Assembly: GCA_028641055.1 (NCBI GenBank)
Contig: CM054057.1
Coordinates: 332,474,482 to 332,538,481 of the forward strand
Length of the DNA: 64,000 bases
Direction: 5' to 3'
Source of the DNA: Alopecurus myosuroides
Taxonomy: Eukaryota; Streptophyta; Magnoliopsida; Poales; Poaceae
The translations under genes and the position numbers were made by a program. This document shows positions 22,169 through 34,529 of the stretch, piece after piece; position 1 is the stretch's first letter; every line of letters starts with the position of its first letter. The notes beneath the pieces are model-generated. The model did no database searches. It saw only the letters and a list, made by a program, of their open reading frames with translations, and was not told the origin of the DNA.

Positions 22169-22936
22169 ATGGAAACCAACCAAACAATTTTAGAACTGTA
22201 TAATATCCACCTTGAATTAGGACATGAAGTGTTTGAGGAGAAATTGAAAAATTATTTGCACAACAATCATATTTGTGGTAGTACTAATTCTTTGAACACC
22301 TTTATTGCTAAGGAAAACCTTGAGCTTGGGGAAGTTTGTCTTGATGAATATGATATTTTTAGTCCCCCTACTATTGAGGATAAAAATGATATACTTGCTG
22401 ATTCTATGGAAAGTTTTAAGCTTGGGGAAGTTGGTTTTGATGAGCATGATATTTCTAGTTTCCCAAGCTTGGAGGAGAAAATTCACTTTGATGATACTAT
22501 GCCTCCTATATATGATGATTGCAATGAAAATTATGAATGTTTAACTCCCACTATCACTAATGAGGATTTTACTTATGTGGAGAGTAGTGATTTTTTTATG
22601 CATGTGGCTCATGATAAGAATGTTTTATGTGATATTCATATTGTTGAATCTATTCATGATGCCACTGAAAATTATTATGAGAGAGGGAAACATGGTTACA
22701 CATATTTCAAGAATATTAAGTTTCCCCTCTTTATGCTGAAAGTATTGAAGTTGCACTTGATCTACCTTTCTATGCTTGCTATTATGTGCTTCTTTTATTT
22801 GTTTCATTACAAAATGCCAATGCATAGAAAATGGGTTAGACTTAAAAATAAATTGTTTAATATTTTTTTGGTGTGTTCCTTATGCTTTAATTTCCTATTC
22901 GGTTTGAGCACACATTTATGTCTTTACAACATGTAA
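22169..22936 (+). CDS. Conserved ORF of unknown function in non-autonomous Athila-type element C
   Basis: An intact 255-codon frame begins at the ATG at 22169, about 75 bp after the primer-binding site, where gag would normally start. It has no gag, protease or polymerase motif. The N-terminus reads ELYNIHLELGHEVFEEK. The middle has two or more acidic repeats of the form LGEVxxDExDI. Towards the C-terminus come HVAHDKNVLCD, ENYYERGKHG and NIKFPLFML, then two hydrophobic stretches (LHLIYLSMLAIMCFFYLF and NIFLVCSLCFNFLFG) that look like membrane segments. Element B encodes a homologue (33593-34389), so the frame has been kept in two separate insertions with different LTRs. Function is unknown; a membrane or env-like role is only a guess. 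Related frames seem common in grass genomes, from memory. Confidence 0.75.
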   Translation: METNQTILELYNIHLELGHEVFEEKLKNYLHNNHICGSTNSLNTFIAKENLELGEVCLDEYDIFSPPTIEDKNDILADSMESFKLGEVGFDEHDISSFPSLEEKIHFDDTMPPIYDDCNENYECLTPTITNEDFTYVESSDFFMHVAHDKNVLCDIHIVESIHDATENYYERGKHGYTYFKNIKFPLFMLKVLKLHLIYLSMLAIMCFFYLFHYKMPMHRKWVRLKNKLFNIFLVCSLCFNFLFGLSTHLCLYNM

Positions 22937-25900
22937 AATTCCTTTACCTACTGTTATGTATCATTTAGTTTAAGATTTTCATTTTATAAAAAATTTGGGA
23001 AAGTAAATGAGAAGGATGAGTAATGGAGAAGTTGGGGTCGACCTTGAACATGTGGTGTTCATGCCAATGAAACCATTGCAAAGTCTCTATCATTAAAACT
23101 TTTTACAAAGCTAAAAAAAATAAAAATATTAGTTCACTACTGTAACATCACATTTCTGTCTTATTTCTCATCTTAAATGGCAAGAATAATCTTATATGAG
23201 AGATAGGATTAAACAATAGTAATTAGCTGTCAAGAAAACAGATTCCTGAACTTCACTGCGAAAAATGTTTAAAACCATAGAAGTGGAATTTTGACCTGGT
23301 AATTTACGACAGCAATATTTAGTTATCACTACATATTTCATTAGTTTTAAGTTTTCTGATTTCAGCAACTTAAGTGCCTCTAAAAATTCACTCTTTACGG
23401 GCTGTTCAGTTTTTGGCAGATTATGTCTTTATTTTGCATTGCTCTCATTACTTGTGTTTTGTGTGGTTCTTTTGATCAAGGAGCAATGCACAACTGTAGT
23501 AACAGTAGTTAATATTTAGAATCAAATCATGATGTGTCTTTGTTGTACCTATGTGGATTTTATTTATGGAGGCACTAACCCCTCTAATCAAGTTTTATGT
23601 TGAGATTTGTGTAAGAAGAATTTTTCAGGAGGAAGAGTTGAGTGAGATGAACAAAGATCAAGAGGGACAACCAATCAAGCTTGGGGATATACCCCTGGGC
23701 TCACCCTACATGTATCAAATAAGTACAAGAATCCAAGCTTGGGGATGCCGAGCCACCTCACTCCAACCATCATGATGTTAAGTAAGTAAAGCCTAGCTAT
23801 ATGGCTATAAAGAAAGCGCTTTACGGGAGGCAACCCGGTTGTTTTTGTTTGGATTTTCCTAGTGTCCTCTTGTTGTGTCAAGAGATCAGTTTTTTTTGTT
23901 TTAATTCTGGAGTTTTCAATAAATAGTCAAGTCAAACCCATTTGGACTTATAAGTTGCTATCCTAGTGCATGAAATTTCTGTTTCAGCACGAGTCTGCTC
24001 ACCGTATGATTTTACGTTTTTATTGGTATGTCGGATTGAGCTAATTTTTTAGTATGTTCTGCAACTTTTCGTCCTCTGTAAGCAAAAAAATTTGCTTAAT
24101 TTTTTGACGAGTCTAGCTTAGGGAAAATCGTTCGATTTGTTTGTCCTTGCTAATCTCACCCCACAGAAAAAGAATGGGAGAAACATGTTTTGTGAAGTTT
24201 TTTTCACAGGGAATAGAGGAGCTGCGCCTCAAGACATCCAAGAATGGTGAAAGCCATAAGCTTGGGGATGTGATGAACACCCCACTGGAGCTACACTCTT
24301 TTGGTTAGCACACGTCTACTTTCTGTTTTTCTAAGCAAAGCATTTATCGTAGAGACTTGAAGCGTCTAGTTTTTGTTTTTATTTTTGTTTTGATAAGACC
24401 ACACCCATCATTTTATATGAGATTGATCTACTGGAGTTTGGGGTTGGAATGTATTTGATGCTAGTATTATGACTTGTAATAGGGATGCCATGGTTGATTT
24501 GAAGAGCTACATATGTTTGCATGATTTATAGGCTTTTTATGTGTAGAAATTTGCAATAATGTTGTCTTGAGCTATCTCTTATTCATGTCCTTAATGTTAA
24601 TTGATGGTTTATTTAGTTTGTCATGAAATGAGTAGTTCTATGGACATATGCATGCATAGTAGCTGGCCAACTATCTCCCTCTTGCTAGCCAAAAATTTAA
24701 AAATTCCAACAAGTAAAAACTTGTTTCCAACACTCCTTAGCCAAGTATTTCGAGTGAGTCCACCATATCTTCCCATTAGCTTCATTGCTATTCCGAGTAT
24801 GTTCACCATGTTATTGTGTTATTTATGTTCTAAATTAAGATATTCTCTTTATTAATTGTCATGGGTTGAACTTGGGATAGGACTCTCACGAACTTTTGAA
24901 GGCACACTTTACTTTTTATACATCTAATAAACATGACCCAATAATGGGAGCCACAAGTTTTTCGTTTGACAAGTGTGTGGTTGGGAGCTAGCTATAAACG
25001 TGTATCACCGGAAAGATTTCAACATTGCACAAAAATTTACATTTGGTTGATATCATGTACTTTTGTTTTTGGACTCCTGCCATGCCGAAATGAAATAGAG
25101 GAATAGTAAGTTTTGATGAGTAAGTATCTATATGACTAGAGAAACGCATTGGGCCGCTAACCCAAGCCATGCTTTATCATGGTGGAAATTTACTTACAGC
25201 TTGAGTGACTCTACAACACATCCTACAATAAAATAAGAAGCTATGCATAATAGTGAATGAAAATAAAAAGGATGATGAGTCTACTCCATTTGTTTGTCTT
25301 GTCATTGTGACATGGGCTTGTTTCCATGTCATGGGGCAAGAGGTACCTCTTTGCAGTTCTCTATGATGTCATTAATACTTATTATGATTGTACAAAGCTT
25401 ATTAGGAATCTTAAGTTGAGTAATCATGGAGTAGGTTTTCACACTCACGGGGCATGAGGCTTTCAACCACCTTGTCATTCACATTACTTCAACATTCACC
25501 ATTTAAGATGCTAGTGATAAAGGGGCAATGCGAGTCCTAGATCAATGGATACCACATTTCAATTAGTAATTTTAGTTGAATAATTTAGAGGCTAAAATAA
25601 GACTTGATCATGTTTTACCTCTACTCAATTTTCTCCAAAGTGTCCACCATATTTTCTGTTTTCCATTATGCTATTCTTTGACCAATATAGGATTTTATTT
25701 TTCATTTTGTGTATGCATTTGGTCCATAGTGCTTTTATTTCATTATACACTTTGTGAACTTTCATGAAGCATCTTTGCTTGCATATTTGATATTTCTTAC
25801 AAAATTAATTGTATAATGCTACTCATTTATAGTATTAATCATTTGATTATATGTAGCATGAATAATCCTCCTTGATATCCCATGATTGTTTCAATATGCA

Positions 25901-25962
25901 AAGTCCATGTTAGTTTTATCATCTTCATACTCGAGGACGAGCATGGGTTAAGCTTGGGGATG
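22937..25962 (+). other. Non-coding 3' interior of element C
   Basis: Three kilobases with no credible gene. The segment contains repeats of the motif AAGCTTGGGGAT at about 23676, 23731, 24258 and 25949. The last of these is the functional polypurine tract before LTR2. The region around 23360 (CAACTTAAGTGCC) matches the 3' interior of element A (about 38588), showing common descent. Athila-type elements normally have a long 3' non-coding region; here it takes the place of pol. Confidence 0.7.
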
Positions 25963-27359
25963 TGGATGCATATAAAATGCATACATGAACTTTGCATGTT
26001 ATTACTTGTTTTTCCTACATATTAGCAACCTATATTCATGTTTTGTAATGATTTGGGGGATTTTCTAAACAATCCCCTTCTTTTGGTTCTAACCCTGTTT
26101 TTCAAAAAAACGTACTTTTTAGTGTTTCAGACTTTCCGGGAGCTTCGGGACTCCAAAAAGGGCAAGGCCAAAGAGCACGGTTCAGAATTTTCGAGACGAA
26201 GACCATGGGCCAAAGTAGAGGGACAAAAGGCCAACCAGGTGGAAAAGAGGACCCTCCACGCGGCCAGATTCCTTGGCCGCGTGTGGGGCCCCCTTTTTGC
26301 CCCCGTGGCTCCGATGCCGTCGATCTTTCTTCTCCCGAGTGTCTCGTGACCTAAAAACGACTATATAAAGGGTCCCCTGGCCTTTTCGAGAAGGAGGCGG
26401 CGTTCAGAGACGAAACCACGAAACAGAGAGACAGAAGGCTGCCGCCGGAGAAGATCGGAGGGGGGAAACGCCGCCGGGATCACCCCCGGAGGGCTCCACC
26501 CCCCTACGGCGTGTTCATCATCTACATCTACAGCAAGATCAGCTCCATCTCTCCACTGTAATCTCTTGGCAAACACGATGTATGATGCAATACTATATTC
26601 CCTTGATGTATTGTGTCTCCCCGTCTATGTTTGAGTAGTGAATTGTTCTTGGCAATGGTGAAATAGTTTGTTGATTGGTTGCATACAAGTTTGTTATCTT
26701 CTATGATTGTCTTTATGTACAATATATGAGTTCACGCATATGTTGGGGAATGCATGTAAGGTGATCACCGGTAGCATAATGGAGTGGTGGTGACTTGGGA
26801 GTGACAGTAACCTGAGACCGAGCCACAAAGTTAAGTTATTGGGGGATATATATAGGGGACCTTAGAACGTAAGGCCATGGTGGGACTTTATGTCTTAATC
26901 AATCTTGTGCAGTCATTTAGTTGGCCACATGATCCATCATAAGGGGTTGTAGATCATTTACTTGACTATACCTATTCATGGCTCCTTCCAAGAAGAAACA
27001 ACTAAGACTAAAACATGTGCTTCACTAATTGTGACAACCACACGAACGAAACACCTATTGCTAGAACACTTGCTCCCTTGAGATACTTGAGATATTTGTT
27101 GCTTGCTACTTGTGAAACTTGCTTAGAAACTTGCATTTTAAACTTGCTTCACTAGTTACTAGACAAACCACAGTCCACGTCACTTGCTTTTAATTAGTTA
27201 GTTGCTTTTAGTCAAACTTATTGCTTTGCATAAACAACCATATAAGAGGGTTATAGGGCTTTAGAGAATAGATATCTTACCTTCAGCTCCTCGTGGGTTC
27301 GACACTCAAATACTTATCGAAAGGTACTACAATTGATCTCCTGCACTTGGGAGTCATCA
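25963..27359 (+). repeat. Element C, LTR2 (1397 bp)
   Basis: The second full LTR of C runs from TGGATGCATATAAAATG to GAGTCATCA, with a TATA box at 26362-26369. It is followed directly by a piece of the K LTR, not by a primer-binding site, so it is the outer right end of the array. Differences from LTR1 are a few per cent by eye. Confidence 0.9.
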
Positions 27360-27919
27360 GCCGTACCTATTTTTAGGGGCTGCCAGGTGGGCCCCAGTGG
27401 CACCACACAATGGTACTTGACATCCCGGTATTTTCCCTGTATTAATTGAAGAGAAAAATTAGAAAATAAAAAGGGGAAACATAAAAAAGGGAGGTGGAGT
27501 TGGACTCCAAAAGGAGTCCAATCCGAGTTGAGCAAGGAGAGGGGGTGCGGCTAGCCCCCTTTGTAGCCAACCTAGGATTCCTCCTCCCCTTTTTGTATGT
27601 CTCCCTCAACTCCAACTATAAAAGGACCCCAAGGCTAGAGCCAAATCATAAATTTGAGAGCAATCCTCTCTTTCTCTCTCCCTAGTAGAATTAGAGGGTC
27701 TAATTAGATCCCCTCCAATTGAATTAGAGCTTCTTCTAATTGGGGTTTGAGGTGTCCTCTCCCAATTAGATATATCTTATAATTTCTTTCTCTCTCTCTC
27801 ATGTGTTGAGAACTCCACCTTCATATACACATGCGGCGTCTAGTCCTGGATGGTGAAGCGCTGCAGAATTTGGTCCGAGATATGTGTGCATACTCTTAGA
27901 GGGGTAACACGTGAGCACC
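27360..27919 (+). repeat. K 3' LTR, piece 3 of 4, with TATA box
   Basis: Between elements C and A lies 560 bp that continues the Angela-like LTR: GGTGGAGTTGGACTCC, a purine-rich stretch, ACTATAAAAGGACCCC (TATA at about 27616-27623), pyrimidine-rich CTCTCTTTCTCTCTCCC and an AGCGCTGCAGAAT block. It would represent the U3/R/U5 part holding the promoter. The short frame at 27494-27685 has no family resemblance and is not called. Confidence 0.6.
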
Positions 27920-29460
27920 TGATATGTCATAAATGTATCCATAATTTATGATGTTCCATGTTGTTTTCCTGTTATTTGCTAGATGTTTCCTTTACACTTT
28001 ATGTCATTTTATCGATTTTCTGGGACTAACCTATTTACAAGATGCCACAAAGCCAGTTCATGTTTTCTGTTGTTTTTAGTTTCAGAAAAGTTGTTCTGGA
28101 AATATTCTCACAGTTGGACGATTTGAAGCCCAGAAGTCTTAGAATTCCCGGAGGAGACCCGGAGGGGGGCCACATGGGCCCCACACCATAGGGCGGCGCG
28201 CCCCTAGCCGCCCACCGACATTTCCCTTTTGCCTATTTATTCCCCTCGGGAGGTTAACCCTAAAACAATACACCTTTTCCACAAAAAACATCCAAAGCCG
28301 CCGTCATCGTCAACCTGAGTTTGGGAGGGTTCTAGAGTTCTCCCCGGCACCCTGTCGGGAGGGAAAATCATCACCGGAGGGCTCTACACCACCATGCCCG
28401 CCTCCAGAGTGATGTGTGAGTAGTTCATCCTTGGACTATGGGTCCATAGCAGTAGATAGATGGTTGTTCTCTCCTATTTATGCCTCATGTTTAGATATTG
28501 TGAGCTTCCCTACATGATCAAGATCATCTTATTGTAATGCTACATGTTGTGTTTGCTGGGGTCCGATCAATATTGAATGCTATTTCTCTTGATTATCAAT
28601 CTATCATGTTATCTTCATGTGTATGTTATTTATGATCTTGCATGCTCTCCGTTGTTAGTAGCTGCTAGTGACTACAAGAGGGAGCATTTTATGCTCGATA
28701 GTGGGTTCATGCCTCCTTTGCATATATGCTCGAGCCACGGAAACGTGACAGATGGAGGATGTGATGTTTCCATTAGGGAGAAAACAACGATGTTTACATT
28801 GTTTACATTACACACTTTGCTTACTGCGATTATCTGTTGCTTGTAACTTAATACCCAAGGATTGCTCGGATGACATTCTGAGGGTGGATTATTAGTCATA
28901 GATGCAGTTGGATAACGGTCTATGAGTCTTGTTGTAATTCCCGCATGAATCACATAGTAATCTTCGTGGCATGCATATGCACTACGGTGTAGCCTTTATA
29001 TATGTCAGTTGCCCAGATGTAATTTGTTTACCACACATGCTATCTATCTGTCTTGGGGGAGACACCTCTAGTGAACTGTGGACCCCGGTCCTTTTTCCTC
29101 ATACTGATAATACAATCACTTCAATCTCTGTTTTTCATACTGCTGCTACTGTTTTACTACTGCCATCACTGTTCTCTTTCATCTACTTCAAACAAATACT
29201 ATTTTCCACATGGTACATTTAACCTCTTTGTGTTCAGCAAAACCGGTGAGATTGACAACCTTACTGCTTCGTTGGGGGCAAAGTGATTTGATTGTATTCT
29301 GTAGTTTCCACGTTTCTTATGAACCGGTAGTGCGCCCTGCCACCTCAGCTGCATCAACCTTCAGAAATTTTTTCTTTCTTCTACTGGTCGATTCAACCTT
29401 GGTTTCTTACTGAGGGAAAACTTGCTGCTGTGCTCATCATACCTTCCTCTTGGGGTCTCC
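27920..29460 (+). repeat. Element A 5' LTR, main part
   Basis: Starts TGATATGTCATAAATG and pairs with the 3' LTR at 41617. It is broken after GGGGTCTCC by element B; the last 26 bp of this LTR resume at 35936. A TATA-like TATTTATT lies near 28235. The frames at 28577-29413 are LTR sequence and also occur in the other LTR copies. Confidence 0.88.
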
Positions 29461-30877
29461 TGACGTCTACGCACGCTTCTATTATTGTAGACAGTGTTGG
29501 GCCTCCAAGTGCAGAGGTTTGTAGAACAACAACAAGTTTCCCTTAAGTGGATAACCCAAGGTTTATCGAACTCGGGGAGGTAGAGGTCAAAGATATCCCT
29601 CTCAAGCAACCCTGCAATCAAGATACAAGAAGTCTCTTGTGTCCCCAACACACCCAATATACTTGTCAGGTATATAGGTGCACTAGTTCGGCGAAGAGAG
29701 AGTAAAATGGAAGTAATATGGATGATAGTAAGTGATAATAGCAATCTGAAATAAAAATGGCAGCAAGCAAACATGTAGCAGAACAGGCGGAAAACGGTGG
29801 TTCAATGCTTGGAAATAAGGCCTAGGGCTCCTACTTTCACCAGTGGACACTCTCAACAATGTAAACATAATTGAATGCATAAATATAATTTCTTCACCAT
29901 GCTACTCCGAACCACTCTCCGGTCGAATAACAAGCACCAATCATTGCGAAGGGCTGTAACAGCACTCCTCAGAGTAAGCACTTTCCCAACTAAGTAACCC
30001 CCATGCTATCACCATGGGACCCAGATGGTTCCATGCAAACACCACAATTTCATAGGGTTATCCAACACAAAATATAAATATAATGCTAAACCACACGGCG
30101 CACACACTGTCACCTTTACACCGTGATCAAAGTGTTTACGGAGATCTCATAACAAAAACCACTTGAGTAGCATAATAGATGAAGAATAATATATATGAAT
30201 TCAACTAGATTACAAAGCTCACGATCACATATAGATCACACCATGGGAGAGAGAGATGAAACACATAGCTACCGGTAGAGCCCTCAGCCTCGGGGGAGAA
30301 CTACTCCCTCCTCATCATATGAGACTGCAACGGCGATGGAGATGGCGGTGGAGTCGATGGAGATGGCTTCCGGGGGCACTTCCCCGTCCCGGCAGGGTAC
30401 CAGAACAGAGATATGTCCCCCGAAACTTGTCGGCGGCAGCGGCGGAGCTGCGGATGTATTTTGTAGAAAAGGTCGATTCTCTTAGGGTTTATGCCTCGGG
30501 GAGTATATATGGGCGAAAGGGCGATGCCGGGGGGTGGCCAGGGGGCCCACACCACTAGGTGGCGCGGCCAGGGGAACCCGCGCCACCCCATGGTGTGCCA
30601 CCCTGTGGCCCCCCTTCGGGGCTCTTCGGGAATTCGGGATGCTTTCGGGACTTCTAAGACTTCTGGCTTTCGAATCGTCCAATTCCGAGAATATTTCTAG
30701 AACAACTTTTCTGAAACTAAAAACAGCAGAAAACAGAAACTGGCTCTGTAGCATCTTGTCAATAGGTTAGTCTCGGGAAATCGATAAAAATGACATAAAG
30801 TGTAAGTAAAACATGTGGGAAACAAGATGAAAAAAACATGGAACATCAGAAATTAAGGATACGTTTATGATGTATCA
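29461..30877 (-). repeat. Element B 3' LTR (1417 bp)
   Basis: On the minus strand it begins TGATACATCATAAACG and ends GTAGACGTCA. It matches 34530-35930 with moderate divergence. A TATATAT motif is at 30504-30510. Inside, at 30878-30893, the minus strand reads CTAAGCTTGGGGATGC, the polypurine tract. Confidence 0.92.
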
Positions 30878-33592
30878 AGCATCCCCAAGCTTAGTTCCTA
30901 CTTGTCCTCGAGTAGGTAAACGATAAAACAAAATAATTTCTGAGCTGACATGCTACCACACAATCTTGATCATAATATGTAAAAACATATGTAAGGTGAG
31001 ATCATAGAACTTTAACACAAACATGATAAATATAACTTTAATAATAAAGCATAGCAATCACATTGCATCATGAAGAGTATCTCAAATAAAGGATCATGAA
31101 TAATAATGCAAAGAAAGATAAACGTTTGTTTCAGGTATAGAGAAACCATGACAAAGTGATATTTCGCTAGTCCTTAAGAGTGGGGAAAAACATAAATGCC
31201 AGGACACCTTCAAAGTCCATGAGGAAGACTAGAGAAAAAAAATTAAGAACAAATAATATCACATCATGAAGTAATTATTGATGTTTATGGGACAATGCAC
31301 ATAGAACTAAGAATGGAAAAAATGCTCTCTCAACTGTGCATAAAGTTAGAAGATGGAGACTCAACATAAAAGTAAAAGAAAGGCCCTTCGCCAAGGGAAG
31401 CAGGGATCAACTCATGTGCTAGATTTTTTTTATTAAACAGAGGTATTAAAAGTTTTGACACTCCTCCCATCCTTCGCAAACCATGGATAACCGAATCCTC
31501 GGGTGCCTGCCAACAATCACATACCGTGGAGGAGTGTCTATATTTTGGGAGATGTATGCTAATGTCAACGAATGGTAAACAGAAAGTACAGTACGTCACA
31601 AGCCAACTGGATTCACAAGAGCGGCTCCCATGTGAAGGACGCATCTGGGTAGAAGGTCATCCCTATTTCTCTTTTGTTTACACAATTATGCTTTGACTGA
31701 TAAATCAGGGGGAAAAATATTAAAGAGATTTTGTGTGTATTAATTTGGGGCTGGGCACCCAGCTGCCAGCTCTTCTATCATTTGGATAAGCGGATGAAGC
31801 CACTAGTCCAGTGTGTGAAATCCAATCAACAAGTGAGATAAAGATTCTCTATTTACGTCCTCATGAGCAAAAACAGGAGTAATTTTGAAGGTTTTAAAGG
31901 TAACACATGAGTAATTTACTTGGAGTGGCAGTTAAATACCACATGTAGGTAGGTATACACAATGGGAAAACTTGGTTTTAGGGAGTTGGATGCACGAGTA
32001 GAGCTCATACTCAGTACAGGTGGAGGCTAGCAAAAGACTGGGAGCGACAAATCAAGAGAACATAAGAGACATAATCATGCATAGCGACATAAACATCATT
32101 AATTAAAGCATAAGCGGTATCACAAGTTCAAAAACTAAATGATCATAGAGGCTATTAGTGACTGGTTCATAGTCTTAAACATGGTGTGAGCATGCGCCAA
32201 GTCAACCAAATAAAACATTCGAAAGAGAATACCATAAATTTATGCTTCCTTATGACAAGAACAACTCATGAATCTTTCAATGACATATTAAACACTCTCA
32301 GCTATTTGAGGATATTCATGCTACTCAACATCACAAGGCTTTAGAACTAAAATAAAATTTAGCATGGCATGAAAATTTCTAGCAACAGTCTATACGAGCT
32401 TCTACTTGCACCGTTGTAAATTCTACTTTAAGCAGCAGTTTTGTTTTCCCAACAAGCACCATACAAGATATGTTTTAACGAAAATACTCTACATGATACA
32501 AAAAGCAAACATGAGAGTACTCACCTAACACTACTAAAACTAACATCTCTGAATAAGAGATGCATTAAAACAAAGGCTAAACGGAGTACTAGCAAAAAGT
32601 GAACACTCACAGAACAATAAGAATGAAAACTAGAGTGTTTTAATCAATGAAAACGGAGCGTTTCTCTCTCCCACACAAGTATAATAAGATCCAATCATTT
32701 ATTACAGCAAATAAAATCAAACAAACTGAAAACAAAAATAAAAGACGCTCCAAGTAAATCACATAAGATGTGACCGAATAAAAATATAGTTTCACTAGAA
32801 GTGACCTGATAATTTGTCGATGAAGAAGGGGATGCCTTGGGCATCCCCAAGCTTAGACGCTTGAGTCTTCTTGGAATTTTCTGGGATGTACCACCGGGGA
32901 ATCCCCAAGCTTAGGATTTTCACTCTTCTTGATCACATCATAGCATCCTCTTCTCTTGACCCTCGAAAACTTCCTTCACACCAAACTTCTCACAATCTTC
33001 ATTAGCAACGTTAGTGCAATTGAAATAATAAATTCACATGGTTCAGTTTCAACACAAGCCTAACACTCATAAACACATTAGCTAGTTTCAAACTTCTTTT
33101 AAAACTCTTTTTCTCAAAATAACACCAAAAGAAAGAGATTGAGATGCAAATGCAATTATTGGCAGAAATCTGTCAAAACAGGACAGCAGGTAAAGATGAT
33201 TTTTTTTGAAAATCTTATATTGCTCAAATCAAAAAGTGGAAACTAAGAAAATTTGCGTATACAGCCCAGTATTACGCACAAAAAAACTCAGGTCATTTTG
33301 AATTTTCTGTGATTTTATACGGAATAAACAGTGGACAGCAGAAATCTATTTCATGCGCAGAAATCCGAAATATAGCCTCAACTTTCCACTAGAGGCTTTA
33401 CTTGGCTCAACAAAAGCACAAAATAAAAGATAAAACAGGGTTGCTAAGGAAATAGACAACACCCAGGTGCAAAGAAAACAAAAGGAAATGACGGAAAACG
33501 GGTTGAAAATGGAGAAATAACGGGTTGTCTCCCGCTAGCGCTTTTCTTTAACGCCTTTCAGCTAGGCATAATGATTTTTAAAAGATGTTCAC
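30878..33592 (-). other. Non-coding 3' interior of element B
   Basis: No credible coding frame. On the minus strand the polypurine-tract-like CTAAGCTTGGGGAT recurs at about 32844-32860 and 32895-32912 in addition to the true tract at 30878-30893. The segment is homologous in inverted orientation to 38244-40655 of element A. Confidence 0.75.
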
Positions 33593-34389
33593 CTAAGAAT
33601 AAGAGTTGAAGCACAATAAGAGAGCATCAAGAAGAAAATATAAAACACATTTAGGTATAACCCACTTCTTATGAAAAAGAATCTTGTAGAAAAACAAGTC
33701 AATGAAGCACAAAGTGACTAGCATAGGAAGACAAAATAAGTGCAACTTCAAAATTTCCAACATAAAGAGGGGAAACTTAATATTGTTGAGATGCATAAAA
33801 CCATGTTTCCCTCTCTCATAATAACTTTCAGTAGCATCAAGAATAAAATTAACAATATAACTATCACATAAAACATTCTTATCATGAGCCACATGCATAA
33901 AAGAATTAATACTCTCCACATAAGCATAGTCATTATTATTAATAGTAGTGGGAGCAAATTCAACAAAATAGCTATCATTATTATTCTCATCACCATAATC
34001 ATTAAATATAGGAGGCATATTGTAATCATAATTAATTTTTTCCTCAATAGTAGGTGGACTGAAAATATCATATTCATCATATAAACAGGTGGAACTAGAA
34101 TACCACAATCATTATAATCATCATATGTTGGAGGCAAGGTATCATCAAAGAAAATTTCCTCCTCAAAACTTGGGGGACTAAAAATATCATATTCATCAAA
34201 ACTAGCTTCCCCAAGCTTAGACTTTTCCATAACATTAGCAATAATGGTGTTCAAAGAATTCATACTAATAACATTGCTATTAGCATGCAAATAAAGTTCC
34301 ATAGGTTTTTTAATTTTCTCTTCAAACACTTCATGTCCTAACTCAAGATAAATATTATAAAGCTCTCTCATTTTGTTGTTGTTTTCCAT
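33593..34389 (-). pseudogene. Conserved ORF of unknown function in element B, one frameshift
   Basis: Homologue of the C ORF at 22169-22936. The upstream frame starts at the ATG at 34389 (MENNNKMRELYNIYLELGH) and holds KLGEASFDEYDIFSPP. Around 34086-34110 the coding signal moves to another frame, which repeats DEYDIFSPPTIEEK. It continues with HVAHDKNVLCDSYIV, ESYYERGKHG, NIKFPLFMLEILKLHL and a hydrophobic stretch (LPMLVTLCFIDLFF). Length is about 265 codons across the shift, against 255 in C. As in C it lies directly after the primer-binding site. Conserved blocks at both ends argue for past selection on the protein. No recognised domain; function unknown. Confidence 0.75.
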
Positions 34390-34501
34390 CAAGTCTAACT
34401 AGTGAAAATAAAAACAAGAAACAAAAGGATATAATTGCCGAATCTAAAGGAAATAACTTCGAGCACTCACACCCGAGGATGTGAGAACCTTTTACCTTAC
34501 C

Positions 34502-34519
34502 TCCCCGGCAACGGCGCCA
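34502..34519 (-). other. Element B primer-binding site
   Basis: The minus strand reads TGGCGCCGTTGCCGGGGA, identical to the site in C, with a 10-nt spacer (34520-34529) to the LTR. Confidence 0.85.
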
Positions 34520-34529
34520 GAAAAGAGAT

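Noticed and set aside
28577..29413. Several 60-90 codon frames repeated at 42794-43164 as a small gene family
   Set aside because: They are collinear parts of the A-family LTR and repeat because the LTR repeats.
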